Assembly (NCBI GenBank): GCA_035318925.1
Contig: DATHDS010000011.1
Coordinates: forward strand, 1-64,000
DNA: 64,000 bases
Source of the DNA: VAXT01 sp035318925
Lineage (GTDB): Bacteria > Actinomycetota > Thermoleophilia > Gaiellales > Gaiellaceae
Direction: 5' to 3'
The notes under the pieces are model-generated. The model saw nothing but the letters and a program-made list of their open reading frames with translations. It had not been told where the DNA came from and did not search any database. The translations under genes were made by a program, and so were the position numbers. Positions 23,733 through 32,407 of the stretch are shown in pieces (the first letter of the stretch is position 1; every line of letters begins with the position of its first letter).

Positions 23733-24557
23733 ATGTCCACGACCATCAACCCGAACAAGGCACTCTGGGAGAAAGGCGACTTCACTCGCATTGCAGAAAG
23801 CATGCGGGAGAGCGGTGAGGCGCTAGTCATGACGTTGGGAATCACTGACGGGCTCGACGTCCTGGACCTCGGCTGCGGCGACGGGACCACGGCCCTGCCG
23901 GCAGCGAGGCTCGGGGCGAACGTCCTCGGCGTCGACATCGCCAGCAACCTCGTCGAGGCGGGGAACGGACGAGCACAAAGCGCCGGCCTCACCAACTGCA
24001 GATTCCAAGAAGGCGACGCGTCCGATCTGAGCGAGCTTGAGGATGACAGCTTCGACCTCGTTGTCAGCATCTTCGGCGCGATGTTCGCTCCGAGGCCGTT
24101 CGACGTGGCAAAGGAGGTCGTTCGTGTGACACGGCCCGGCGGCCGGATCGTCATGGGGAACTGGATCCCCAATGACCCGACGTTCGTCGCCCAGATCCTG
24201 AAGATCAGCTCCTCCTACTCGCCTCCACCTCCGGAGGGGTTCGTCAGTCCCATGACGTGGGGCGTTGAGGACAACGTGATCGAGCGATTCGCGGCCGCGG
24301 GAGTGCCCGAAGAAAGTATCTCGTTCGAGAGGGATACCTACACGTTCAACTCTCCGGACACACCATCGGAATTTCTGGTTGCGTTCAGGACGTACTACGG
24401 ACCGACCATGAACGCGTTCGAAGCTGCAGCGGCCGACGGCCACGAGGCCGATCTGCAGGCCGAGCTGGACGCCCTCTTCAACGCCCAAAACGCAAGCTCG
24501 AGCGACGAGGCCACCTCCATTCCTGCAACCTTCCTGCGCGTGACGGTCGCGGTGTGA
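23733..24557 (+). CDS. Class I SAM-dependent methyltransferase
   Basis: The 274-residue product has motif I VLDLGCGDGTTALPAA, VLGVDIASNLVEAG, EGDASDLSELEDDSFDLVVSIFGAMFAPRP and RVTRPGGRIVMGNW, typical of UbiE/small-molecule methyltransferases. The start is well supported by GGAGG 5 bp before the ATG. Divergent from the ArsR-rhodanese operon and sharing its intergenic operator, so probably co-regulated. Substrate not recognisable. Confidence 0.88.
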   Translation: MSTTINPNKALWEKGDFTRIAESMRESGEALVMTLGITDGLDVLDLGCGDGTTALPAARLGANVLGVDIASNLVEAGNGRAQSAGLTNCRFQEGDASDLSELEDDSFDLVVSIFGAMFAPRPFDVAKEVVRVTRPGGRIVMGNWIPNDPTFVAQILKISSSYSPPPPEGFVSPMTWGVEDNVIERFAAAGVPEESISFERDTYTFNSPDTPSEFLVAFRTYYGPTMNAFEAAAADGHEADLQAELDALFNAQNASSSDEATSIPATFLRVTVAV

Positions 24558-24653
24558 GCCGGGCGTAACGGGAAACGCGACCGCATAGCCGCTAGACCGA
24601 CACCCGAAGGTCAATAATTCACGGACGCGAGCGCTCCGGGATGTCTCACGTCG

Positions 24654-25409
24654 GTGCGAGATACTTCATGCTCTGCCCGGGTGCCACGCGAGTCCCAATG
24701 CCGCGAACCGGTCAACGGCCTGCTCGATGAGCCGGAGGTGACCCCCGCCGAGCGCTGGCTAGCCACGCTTTGGCCGCTCGTTAGGGCCAGGCTCCCTGCG
24801 CCCCCTGCGCGCGTGGTCGATATCGGCTGTGGCCCACTCGGCGGCTTCGTACCGATGCTGCGCGCCGAGGGCTACGACGCCGTCGGCATCGACCCGCAGG
24901 CACCCGAGCAACCGCCCTACCGGCGGATCGAGTTCGAGCGCGCTGAACTTCCTCTGCAAGTCGACGCAGTCGTCGCCTCCACCTCCCTCCATCACGTCGC
25001 CGATCCAGCCGACGTGATCGACCGAATCAGCAGCACGCTCGCGAGCGGTGGCGCAGTCGTCATCGTCGAGTGGGCCTGGGAAAAGTTCGACGAGCAAACC
25101 GCGGCGTGGTGTTTCGAGCGACTCGGACCGGAGGACGGAGCAGGCTGGCTACACCGCCGCCGAGAGGAATGGCTTGCCTCAGGCCGCGAGTGGCCGAGCT
25201 ACCTCCGTGATTGGACAGAACGCGACAGGCTTCATCCTGGGGAGGTGTTGCTCCAGCTCTTGGACGAGCGGTTCGAGCGGCGGCTACTCACGCACGGGCC
25301 CTATTTCTTTCCCGATCTCGTCGACACGACTGAGGCCGACGAGCAGGCCGCGATCGATGCTGCGCTCATCCAACCGACGCGCATCGACTATGTCGGCACA
25401 CGTCGTTGA
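24654..25409 (+). CDS. SAM-dependent methyltransferase-like protein
   Basis: A 251-residue protein with a shortened Rossmann motif: VVDIGCGPLGGFVPML, VGIDPQAPEQPPYRRIEF, and STSLHHVADPADVIDRISSTLASGGAVVIVEW. The C-terminal half (WLHRRREEWLASG onward) is unassigned. The GTG at 24654 gives the longest frame; GTGs at 24681 and 24738 are alternatives, the last just before the conserved region. No ribosome-binding site decides between them. Function unknown. Confidence 0.7.
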   Translation: MRDTSCSARVPRESQCREPVNGLLDEPEVTPAERWLATLWPLVRARLPAPPARVVDIGCGPLGGFVPMLRAEGYDAVGIDPQAPEQPPYRRIEFERAELPLQVDAVVASTSLHHVADPADVIDRISSTLASGGAVVIVEWAWEKFDEQTAAWCFERLGPEDGAGWLHRRREEWLASGREWPSYLRDWTERDRLHPGEVLLQLLDERFERRLLTHGPYFFPDLVDTTEADEQAAIDAALIQPTRIDYVGTRR

Positions 25410-25450
25410 ACGAACGACTCGGCGGTCGTCCCGGGGCGACGGAGTACGGG

Positions 25451-26107
25451 CTAGCAAGCGTCGCAGCAGCCCTCGCCCCGCCAACTCTGGAGGCCCTCAC
25501 GGGTAGCGACGCCTGCAATCACGAGCGCGGCGGCGGGGTCGGCCCACCACCAGCCGAGCACGGCGTTCGCAAGCAGCCCGATTAGCAGAGCAACCGCGAG
25601 GTAGGCGCACAGCTGCGTCTGGGACGCCTCCTTCACGGTGGCCGCCGAGTGCAGCTTGTTCCCGATGCCTCGCTTCACGTACGCGAGCAGCGGCATCGTC
25701 GGGATGGTGAAGGCAGCCAGCCCGATTCCGAGCCAGCTTGCGTCCGGCTCAAGCCCTCCGACGAGACTGCGGATGGACTGTACGCCGACGTAGGCAGCGA
25801 GCACGAAGAAGCTGCCGGCGATCATCTGTTGTGCCCGGCGCTCTGCCGAAGCCGAGCCGATACGCATACCCGTGAACAGCCACAGCACGACGAACCCGGC
25901 GAGCGCCTCGATCAAGCTGTCGGCTCCGAACCCGATCAAGGCGATGGAGCCTGCCGCAATCCCGGCGATCAGCGCGATGGCAAACTCAACGAAGTGGTAG
26001 GCGATCCCGCCCCAGGCGAGGAGGCGAGCCTGACGCTCTAGCCGAGCACGCTCGGGCGTGGACACTTGCGGACTCAGCGTGACGATCGGGAGGGCGCGTT
26101 CGGTCAT
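25451..26107 (-). CDS. CDF-like cation transporter with C-terminal Cys cluster
   Basis: A 218-residue membrane protein with about six helices and the cation-diffusion-facilitator order: HFVEFAIALIAG, GFGADSLIEALAGFVVLWLF (site corresponding to HxxxD, here D and E), and WADPAAALVIAGVA (TM5 motif). The usual cytoplasmic C-terminal domain is missing; the protein ends GEGCCDAC, a likely metal-binding tag. It converges on the methyltransferase upstream. Substrate probably a divalent metal, unproven. Confidence 0.75.
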   Translation of the reverse strand: MTERALPIVTLSPQVSTPERARLERQARLLAWGGIAYHFVEFAIALIAGIAAGSIALIGFGADSLIEALAGFVVLWLFTGMRIGSASAERRAQQMIAGSFFVLAAYVGVQSIRSLVGGLEPDASWLGIGLAAFTIPTMPLLAYVKRGIGNKLHSAATVKEASQTQLCAYLAVALLIGLLANAVLGWWWADPAAALVIAGVATREGLQSWRGEGCCDAC

Positions 26108-26301
26108 GACATGAGGGTACCCCGGCTCCTAGACGCGGGCTGTTTCGGAAGTCGTAGCACCCTGCTTGGCTAGACACTCATCGCAAGTACAAGGCGCAGG
26201 GCTGAGCAATCGTGTTGCAAGTCCGAAAGGTGTGTTGCTCCGAAGCCGCGCCCGAGGACTGAGTTCTGCGTTCTTGGAAACCCGCTGCGCAAATGTTCCC
26301 C
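26108..26301. other. Intergenic stretch without a recognisable gene
   Basis: No supported gene on either strand between the CDF-like gene and the DHA2 promoter. It is lower in GC than the flanks and holds the divergent upstream regions only. Confidence 0.6.
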
Positions 26302-26341
26302 TTGACATCGGACACCTCTGTCTGATTTAGTAGTCCAGACA
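26302..26341 (+). promoter_or_regulatory. DHA2 exporter promoter with embedded TetR-type operator
   Basis: TTGACA (26302-26307), a 17-nt spacer and ATTTAG (26325-26330) form a sigma-70-type promoter. The spacer is an inverted repeat, TCGGACA-CCTC-TGTCTGA (26308-26325), and a further half-site TCCAGACA (26334-26341) follows the -10. A repressor bound here would block RNA polymerase; the TetR gene downstream is the likely binder. Confidence 0.6.
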
Positions 26342-26371
26342 ATGATGTCCAACTTAGAGGGGATCAAGCAG

Positions 26372-27874
26372 ATGCACATCAAGACCAACCGAACCAATGC
26401 AACATCGAAGAGCGCTCATGGCCCACACCATGGGCACGGAGCCTCCGGCCACAAAGCGGCCGGAGGCAAGAAGAGTGGCGCGCTGCTGTTCGTGCTGCTC
26501 ATCGCCCAGCTGATGGTCATCCTCGACATCACAGCGGTGAACATCGCGCTGCCGAGTCTCGCAACCGACCTTCACCTGACCGGCGCCGACATCAGCTGGA
26601 CGATCACGAGCTACTCGCTCATCTTCGGAAGCCTGCTGCTCTTCGGTGGCCGCGCCGCCGACCTCCTCGGGCGACGCCGGATGTTCCTGACGGGCCTCAG
26701 CATCTTCATCGCATCCTCGTTCGCCTCAGCGATGGCCGGCAGCGCCGGTGCGCTCTTCGCGGCTCGGGCAGGCCAGGGTCTCGGCGCCGCGATGCTCTCC
26801 CCAGCCGCCCTCGCGATCATCATGACCGCATTCCAGGGCAACCAGCGAGCGAAGGCGCTCGCCGCCTGGGGAGCCGTCGGCGGCGCAGGCGCTGCAATCG
26901 GCGTGCTCGTCGGTGGTCTCCTGACCGAGTTCACCGACTGGCGGATGATCTTCTACGTCAACCTCCCCGTAGCAGCCGCCCTCGCAATCGCCGCACTGAA
27001 GATCATCCCGGCAGACACCCGCAAGCCTCGCTGGAAGGGTCTCGACCTCCGCGGCGCCCTGCTCGCAACCACGAGCCTCGCCGCGATCGTCTTCGGAATC
27101 ACTCAGGCCGAGGGTGCCGGTTGGACCTCAGTCCAGACTCACCTGTTCGGCCTCGGCGGCCTCGTCGGCCTCGCGGCTTTCGCGGCCCTCGAGCGCCGCA
27201 CCGACACCCCGCTCCTGCGGATCGAGCGGCTGGCCGATCGCGCAGTCGGCGGCGGCCTCTTCCTGATGCTCGCCGCAGCCGGCTCGATCTTCGGCCTCTT
27301 CCTGCTCAGCTCGCTCTACCTTCAGAACGTGCTCGGCTGGGGGCCGCTCTCGACCGGCCTCGCCTTCATTCCCCTCGCTCTCGCGGCAGGAGTCGGCGCG
27401 CACGCATCCGGCCACATCGTCAGCAAGCACGGCGTCCGCGGCCCCCTCGCCGGCGCCTTCCTGGTCGCCGCGGCCGGGATGACCCTGCTCGCTCACGTCG
27501 GCGAGAACGGCAGCTACGTCCGTGACGTCCTGCCGGGAATGCTCGTCGCCGGACTCGGACTCGGAGTCGCCGTCGTCTCAGTCTCGATCGCCATCCTCAC
27601 CGGCTCCCGCGAAGAGGAGACGGGGATGATCTCCGGACTCAACTCGACCGGGCACGAGATCGGCGGCACCATCGGGATCGCGATCTTCTCGACGATCGCA
27701 GCCGGAAGCGGCGCCATCGCCGGCCCGCAGGCCGCCTCAGGGATCGCCCACGCCTTCATCGCAGGTGGGCTCCTCGCTACTGTCGCCAGCTTGGTCGCTC
27801 TAGCCGTCCTGCCGCGGGCACGCCACTTCGTGCCAAAGATGCGGCTGAACCCCAGCCCGATGCCCAGCCACTAA
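26372..27874 (+). CDS. DHA2-family (EmrB/QacA) multidrug exporter
   Basis: A 14-helix MFS exporter of 500 residues. Signature segments: LMVILDITAVNIALPSLATDL in TM1, GGRAADLLGRRRMFLTGL after TM2, and the TM5 antiporter motif region GPAIGVLVGGLL-like GAAIGVLVGGLLTEFTDWR. A His-rich N-terminal tail (HGPHHGHGASGH) precedes TM1. The ATG at 26372 has a GAGGGG site 9 nt upstream; ATGs at 26342 and 26345 lie only a few bases after the predicted transcription start. The TetR gene follows after 2 bp. Confidence 0.88.
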   Translation: MHIKTNRTNATSKSAHGPHHGHGASGHKAAGGKKSGALLFVLLIAQLMVILDITAVNIALPSLATDLHLTGADISWTITSYSLIFGSLLLFGGRAADLLGRRRMFLTGLSIFIASSFASAMAGSAGALFAARAGQGLGAAMLSPAALAIIMTAFQGNQRAKALAAWGAVGGAGAAIGVLVGGLLTEFTDWRMIFYVNLPVAAALAIAALKIIPADTRKPRWKGLDLRGALLATTSLAAIVFGITQAEGAGWTSVQTHLFGLGGLVGLAAFAALERRTDTPLLRIERLADRAVGGGLFLMLAAAGSIFGLFLLSSLYLQNVLGWGPLSTGLAFIPLALAAGVGAHASGHIVSKHGVRGPLAGAFLVAAAGMTLLAHVGENGSYVRDVLPGMLVAGLGLGVAVVSVSIAILTGSREEETGMISGLNSTGHEIGGTIGIAIFSTIAAGSGAIAGPQAASGIAHAFIAGGLLATVASLVALAVLPRARHFVPKMRLNPSPMPSH

Positions 27875-27876
27875 CG

Positions 27877-28488
27877 ATGCCGAAACTGACGACGACACCA
27901 GCCGAAGCGTCTGCCCCCAAGCGCCGCCGCGCCGACGCCGAACGCAGCGTCGCCGCCATCCTCGACGCCGCCCTCGAAGCGCTGGCGAGCGATCCCGACA
28001 GCAGCATGTCGGAGATCGCTCGCCGCGCCGGGGTGGTCAGGGCAACCATCTACGTCCACTTCCCGACTCGGACGGATCTCCTCGACGCCGTCATGGAGTA
28101 CGCAGTCGGGCAGGTCGTCGAGGCGATGAGAGGCGCCGAACCCGAGCGCGGCGAGCCGGTGGAGGCGCTTGAGCGAGTACTCCAAGCGACCTGGCGACAA
28201 CTCGCGCAGTTCCACGGCCTGCTCGCAATGAACACCGCCCGGCTCTCTGCCGAGGAGCTCCATCGGCGCCACATCCCCATGCTCGACCAGATAGAGCCGT
28301 TGATCGAACGCGGGCAGAAACAAGGCCTCTTCCGGAGCGATCTCCCGGTCGCCTGGCACCTCGCAGTAGTCCGAGCGATCGTCCACGCGGCCAGCGCAGC
28401 AATCCAAGGCGGCCGCATCCCGGAGTCCGAAGCCGAGGCTGCCATGCTCACAACGGCGATCAATGCGATTGCGACGCCCCGTGTCTGA
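27877..28488 (+). CDS. TetR-family transcriptional regulator
   Basis: A 203-residue repressor with the TetR helix-turn-helix at about 30-75 (AILDAALEALASDP, MSEIARRAGVVRATIYVHFPTRTDLLDAVM) and an all-helical ligand domain. Two bases separate it from the DHA2 exporter stop, so it is co-transcribed with the pump and probably represses the promoter at 26302-26341. Inducer unknown. Confidence 0.92.
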   Translation: MPKLTTTPAEASAPKRRRADAERSVAAILDAALEALASDPDSSMSEIARRAGVVRATIYVHFPTRTDLLDAVMEYAVGQVVEAMRGAEPERGEPVEALERVLQATWRQLAQFHGLLAMNTARLSAEELHRRHIPMLDQIEPLIERGQKQGLFRSDLPVAWHLAVVRAIVHAASAAIQGGRIPESEAEAAMLTTAINAIATPRV

Positions 28489-29848
28489 ACCAACGAGCTC
28501 GGCGAGCAATTCGAGCGTCCTGGCGAACCGGGATGAAGGGAACCGCGGACACATCGGACTGATAGTGCTTGGGTCAATCCTCGGCGGCCTGGTTCTCGGC
28601 CTCGTCCTTGTTCTCGTTGTGTTCGCCGGCGCACGCGAGCCGGTCATCACGGGCGCGGCCCTGATCTCATTCGCCTGCGGCATGCTGACGCTCTACGCGC
28701 TCTCCGTTAGGCGAACAGACCAGCCGCAGCAGTGGGCTCTCGCTCCTGCCGTGGGCCTCGGGGTCGTAGGCGTCGCGCTCACCGCACTGACGCCAAGCGA
28801 TCACGTTCTCGGCTTGCTCGGGTGGGTATGGCCTCCGCTGCTCGCCATCCTGGTTGCCTGGTCGGTGCTGGGAGCGCGCCGATCCCTCCACAACTGGTCG
28901 CGTCGCGCGCTTCTCTACCCAGCGTTCGTCGGCCTGGGGCTAATCGCAATTGGCGGAGCATTCGAGACGGTCGCCGAGGCGACGACGAGCAACTCGCCCT
29001 CCGCCGGTCGCATCTATCTGGTCGATGGCCACCGTCTCTTCCTGAACTGCGTCGGCTCAGGATCTCCAACCGTGGTGCTGTTCAACGGCCTCGGCGAACG
29101 AACCCCAAGCTGGGCTTGGGTTCAACCGACAGTCGCGCGCGAGACTCGCGTTTGCACCTTTGACCGTGCGGGTCAGGGTTGGAGCGGCGAAGCGCAGGAG
29201 CAGCAGGATGGACACGAACTCGCCGCCGACCTCCACCGGCTTCTCTCGGCTGCCCACGTTCCTGGCCCTTACGTCCTTGCCGGTCACTCCGTCGGTGGCA
29301 CCTACGCCCTCGTGTACGCGATGGACTTTCCGAAGGAGACCGCCGGCGTTGCGCTGATCGACTCCGCGTCCCCGCACCAGTTCAACCTGCCGGCGTATCC
29401 CGGCTTCTATTCGATGTGGCGCCGTGTTTCTGCTCTCCTTCCATCGCTGGCGCGCGCTGGCATCGCCCGGCTCACGAGCGGCCTGAGCTTCAGTGACTTG
29501 CCTGCTGATCCCCGTCGCGAAGCTCGCGCGTTCAGTTCCTCACCACGAGAACTGCGGGCCGATCGCGATGAGTTCGCCGAGCTACCGACGGTCTTCGATC
29601 AAGCCAAGGCCCTCACGACGCTCGGTAGAAAACCACTCTTCGTCTTGACGGCAGATCTGGGGCAGCAATCGGGCTGGTTCGCTTTGCAGAACAAGCTCGC
29701 CACCCTCTCCGCTAACAGTGTCCACCAGACGACCCACGGCGCGACACATGCCGCGCTCCTGGAGGACGAGAGCATCTCCACCGCCACGAGCCGAGCCATC
29801 GGCGACGTTGTGCGTTCAACCCGATCTGGTGCGGCGATCGCTCGCTGA
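28463..29848 (+). CDS. Membrane-anchored alpha/beta hydrolase
   Basis: A 461-residue protein. Residues 1-180 hold about four membrane helices; residues 195-455 form an alpha/beta hydrolase: LFNGLGERTPSWAWV (oxyanion strand), CTFDRAGQGWSG, nucleophile Ser in LAGHSVGGTYAL, and a late His in THGATHAALLED. The start is uncertain: ATG 28463 overlaps TetR by 26 bp, GTG 28481 by 8 bp. Substrate unknown. It is the last gene before the right island repeat. Confidence 0.75.
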   Translation: MRLRRPVSEPTSSASNSSVLANRDEGNRGHIGLIVLGSILGGLVLGLVLVLVVFAGAREPVITGAALISFACGMLTLYALSVRRTDQPQQWALAPAVGLGVVGVALTALTPSDHVLGLLGWVWPPLLAILVAWSVLGARRSLHNWSRRALLYPAFVGLGLIAIGGAFETVAEATTSNSPSAGRIYLVDGHRLFLNCVGSGSPTVVLFNGLGERTPSWAWVQPTVARETRVCTFDRAGQGWSGEAQEQQDGHELAADLHRLLSAAHVPGPYVLAGHSVGGTYALVYAMDFPKETAGVALIDSASPHQFNLPAYPGFYSMWRRVSALLPSLARAGIARLTSGLSFSDLPADPRREARAFSSSPRELRADRDEFAELPTVFDQAKALTTLGRKPLFVLTADLGQQSGWFALQNKLATLSANSVHQTTHGATHAALLEDESISTATSRAIGDVVRSTRSGAAIAR

Positions 29849-29891
29849 TCTGACCAAGGCCCAGTCGTCCGGGCGATGCTCCGGCACAGTT

Positions 29892-29919
29892 CTCTACCAA
29901 CTGAGCTACCTCGCCGCGC
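29892..29919. repeat. Right 28-bp attachment-like repeat (tRNA-Phe 5' fragment)
   Basis: Exact copy of 19929-19956, same orientation. It contains the tRNA-Phe acceptor 5' strand and D-arm but no anticodon or T-arm, so it is not a functional tRNA. The flanking bases differ on both sides. Confidence 0.65.
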
Positions 29920-29975
29920 GTCGCAGTCTAGCCAGGCCCAGTGCCGGCCCTTGCCGCGATGACTCGCGTCGGGCG

Positions 29976-30533
29976 TCAGGCGGACGGGCGAACGACGGAG
30001 TACCTCGCGCAGGCGAAGTCGCCGTTCCGTCCCAGCTCGTCCAGACGCAACTCGATCCGCCGGGGGAGCAGAGGCGCACCCCCGCCGAGCGTGACCGGCG
30101 CGATCGACACGATGACCTCGTCCAGCAGCCCCGCGTCGGCGAACTGACCGACCAGGTCTCCTCCGCCGACGATCCAGATGTTCCGGTCACCGGCGGCGGC
30201 GGCCATCGCCTCGTGCACCGTTGCGACGTCTGCGTTGGTGAACTCAATCTGCGCGTCGGGCACCACCGGCAGCTGGCGGTGGGTGAAGACCCAACAGGGG
30301 ATGTCATACGGCCACTTCCACTCCTCCGGGGCCCTGTCCGCGAGCACGTGGTCGATCAGCCATTGGTATGTCGTCGACCCCATCGCCAGCGCGCCGACGC
30401 CGGCGATGAACTCGCCATAGTTCAGCGGCCCGTCGTCCTCGCGCTTGCGACTGAACAGCCAGTCCAGCGAATTGTCGGGGTCGGCAATGAAGCCGTCGAG
30501 GCTGGTCGCCGTGTAGTACTGAGTGACACTCAA
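29976..30533 (-). CDS. Dihydrofolate-reductase-like (RibD C-terminal family) protein
   Basis: A 185-residue protein of the RibD_C/YyaP family: QYYTATSLDGFIADPDNSLDWL at the N-terminus, GVGALAMGSTTYQWL, the nucleotide loop IWIVGGGDLVGQFADAGLLDEV, and IAPVTLGGGAPLLP. Such stand-alone proteins are NADPH-dependent reductase homologues with unknown substrates. The ATG lies 4 bp inside the end of the cyclase gene upstream on the same strand. Confidence 0.88.
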   Translation of the reverse strand: MSVTQYYTATSLDGFIADPDNSLDWLFSRKREDDGPLNYGEFIAGVGALAMGSTTYQWLIDHVLADRAPEEWKWPYDIPCWVFTHRQLPVVPDAQIEFTNADVATVHEAMAAAAGDRNIWIVGGGDLVGQFADAGLLDEVIVSIAPVTLGGGAPLLPRRIELRLDELGRNGDFACARYSVVRPSA

Positions 30534-31885
30534 GGTGCTCCGCCTTCGCCGCGGACTGCGAACAGGCGGCGAGGCTCATCGAACCCCTTGAGCTCGTGCA
30601 GGCCACGGTCTTCGAACTCGATACCGGAGCCGGCCACCAGATCGCGCACCGTCTGGGAGACGAGCACCTCGCCCGGGCGCGCAAGCGCGGCCACGCGTGA
30701 GCCGGTATGCACCGCGATTCCGGCCAGCTTGCCGGCGACGACCTCGCATTCGCCCGTGTGCAGGCCGCTCCGGGCCGGGATCCCGAGGTGAGCGAGCGCG
30801 TCGAGCACCGCGAGCGCGCAGCGAATCGCTCTGGCCGGCCCGTCGAAGCTGGCGAGAAAGCCGTCGCCTGCGTTGTCGATCTCGTTGCCGCGATAGCTGG
30901 CGAGGAGCCCACGGACCGCGGTGTGATGCTGCTCGAGGAGCTCGCGCCAGCGACTGTCGCCGAGCTCCCTGGCACGGTCGGTGGAGCCGACCATGTCGGT
31001 GAAAAGCACCGTCGCGAGCACTTGTTCGGGCTGAGGAGGCTCGCGGAACCCGGTCAGGAACTCACGCGTCTCGCCTAGCACCTCCTCGGCACAGTCGAAC
31101 CACGGCGCGTGATCCTGGCCGGACAGCTCGACGAAGCGGGCCCCGGGGATCGTCTTCGCCAGCCAGCGACCCTGTTCGAACGGGACGACAGTGTCGCGCG
31201 GCGAGTGCATGACCAGCGTCGGAACGTGAATCGACGGCGCAACGTCACGGACGTCGATCTGGCTGCCCATGATCATGAACGCGACCGCGGCCGCGGGCGA
31301 AGCCGCTGAGCGCTCGAGCCGGCCGAGCCACTCCATGAGCACCGGGTCGCGTAGGCGGCTCGGCGCGAAGAAGGCCGGGGACGGCACTCCCCAGGAGATC
31401 TCACCGGCGAGTATCCGTTCCATGCTCTGGTCGTACTCCTCGCGGGTCGACTGGCCCCACGGCCAGTCGTCAGCGATCACTTCCTTGACCTCGCCGCCGC
31501 AGAAGATCAGCGCCGCGGTGCGCTCGGGGTGGCTGGCCGCAAAGAGCATCGAGAGCGGCGCCCCCTCGCTGTTGCCCATCAACACTGCTCGCTTCGAATC
31601 CGCGGCGTCCATCACCGCGCGCACGTCGTCCATCCGCTCCTCGAGCGTGCCCATCGTTGTGCGATCCGAGAGCCCCATCCCTCGCTTGTCGAACAGGAGC
31701 ACCCTTGTGAAGCCGGCCAGTCGCTGGACGAAGCGCCGGAAATTCTGCTCTTCCCAGAGCACCTCGAGGTTCGTCAGCCAGCCCAGTACGAGCACGAGGT
31801 CGACGGGGCCGGATCCGACGACCGTATAGGCGATCTCTACGTCGCCCGAGTGTGCGTATCTGATCGGAGGAAGCGCGTCAGCCAC
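30530..31885 (-). CDS. Alpha/beta hydrolase fused to class III nucleotide cyclase domain
   Basis: A 451-residue fusion. Residues 1-280 are an alpha/beta hydrolase with LFDKRGMGLSDR, nucleophile-elbow GNSEGAPLSMLF, and HAPWFD near the end. Residues 290-445 are a class III adenylate/guanylate cyclase: LFTDMVGSTDRAREL (metal Asp), EIDNAGDGFLASFDGPARAI (second Asp), GLHTGECEVV. The adenine-selecting Lys of canonical cyclases is Asp (IDNAGD), so product specificity is open. This fusion recurs in actinobacteria. Confidence 0.9.
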   Translation of the reverse strand: MADALPPIRYAHSGDVEIAYTVVGSGPVDLVLVLGWLTNLEVLWEEQNFRRFVQRLAGFTRVLLFDKRGMGLSDRTTMGTLEERMDDVRAVMDAADSKRAVLMGNSEGAPLSMLFAASHPERTAALIFCGGEVKEVIADDWPWGQSTREEYDQSMERILAGEISWGVPSPAFFAPSRLRDPVLMEWLGRLERSAASPAAAVAFMIMGSQIDVRDVAPSIHVPTLVMHSPRDTVVPFEQGRWLAKTIPGARFVELSGQDHAPWFDCAEEVLGETREFLTGFREPPQPEQVLATVLFTDMVGSTDRARELGDSRWRELLEQHHTAVRGLLASYRGNEIDNAGDGFLASFDGPARAIRCALAVLDALAHLGIPARSGLHTGECEVVAGKLAGIAVHTGSRVAALARPGEVLVSQTVRDLVAGSGIEFEDRGLHELKGFDEPRRLFAVRGEGGAP

Positions 31886-31915
31886 GCGCCGAGTATCCCA
31901 TCGTGCCGCCTCGAG

Positions 31916-32308
31916 CTACGCGTGCACGCGGGTGGCCGACAGGCGCTCTAGAAGGAGGCTGACGAGATCGCTCTTCAACAGCGCGTCGTCGGCGCCCGCC
32001 TCCCTCGCGGCGTGGTGAAGCGCGGGCGCTTCGTCGCCGGTGAGCGCGATCAGACAGAGGTCTGGATGGTCGCGCCGCAGGTGGGCGACGGTGCTCACGC
32101 CGTCCAGGAGCGGCATGTGTAGATCGAGCACCGCCGCGTCGGGCGCGAGCTCCTCGACGAGCTCGATCGCGGCCAGGGCGTCCGTCGCTGTTCCGACCAC
32201 GGAGAACTCAGGCTGGCAGGCGATCAGCTCGTGGAGCGCGGCGAGAAAGACCTCGTCGTCGTCCGCCAGCAGAACCCTGATCCTTCCCTCGGAACCCTGC
32301 GCCGCCAC
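31916..32308 (-). CDS. Stand-alone response-regulator receiver domain
   Basis: A 130-residue CheY-like protein with acidic pocket LLADDDEV, phospho-acceptor Asp in AVLDLHMPLLDG, and LIALTGDE. The conserved Lys is present in LLKSDL. No output domain and no adjacent kinase, so partners are unknown. Confidence 0.88.
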   Translation of the reverse strand: MAAQGSEGRIRVLLADDDEVFLAALHELIACQPEFSVVGTATDALAAIELVEELAPDAAVLDLHMPLLDGVSTVAHLRRDHPDLCLIALTGDEAPALHHAAREAGADDALLKSDLVSLLLERLSATRVHA

Positions 32309-32407
32309 AGGGCTCCAATCACATCGCTTCTCGAGCGCGACGTCAAGCAGCCTCGGAACGAGCTGTTCCCCTCGCGCGAGCTGGCCATTGGTGCGACCCT
32401 ATCCGCG

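Larger units (their letters stand above)
19929..29919. mobile_element. Putative genomic island integrated at tRNA-Phe
   Basis: An exact 28-bp repeat flanks about 10 kb: 19929-19956 (first 24 bases of tRNA-Phe plus 4 upstream bases) and 29892-29919 (a tRNA fragment with nothing else of the gene). The interval holds accessory genes: metalloid/sulfur operon, three methyltransferases in total, CDF and MFS transporters, and TetR. Base composition is visibly lower in GC than the flanks in several genes. No integrase, relaxase or transposase is visible, so it is either a remnant or mobilised in trans. Confidence 0.6.

Noticed and set aside
29892..29919. A second tRNA-Phe gene.
   Set aside because: Only the 5' acceptor strand and D-arm are present; no anticodon or T-arm follows.
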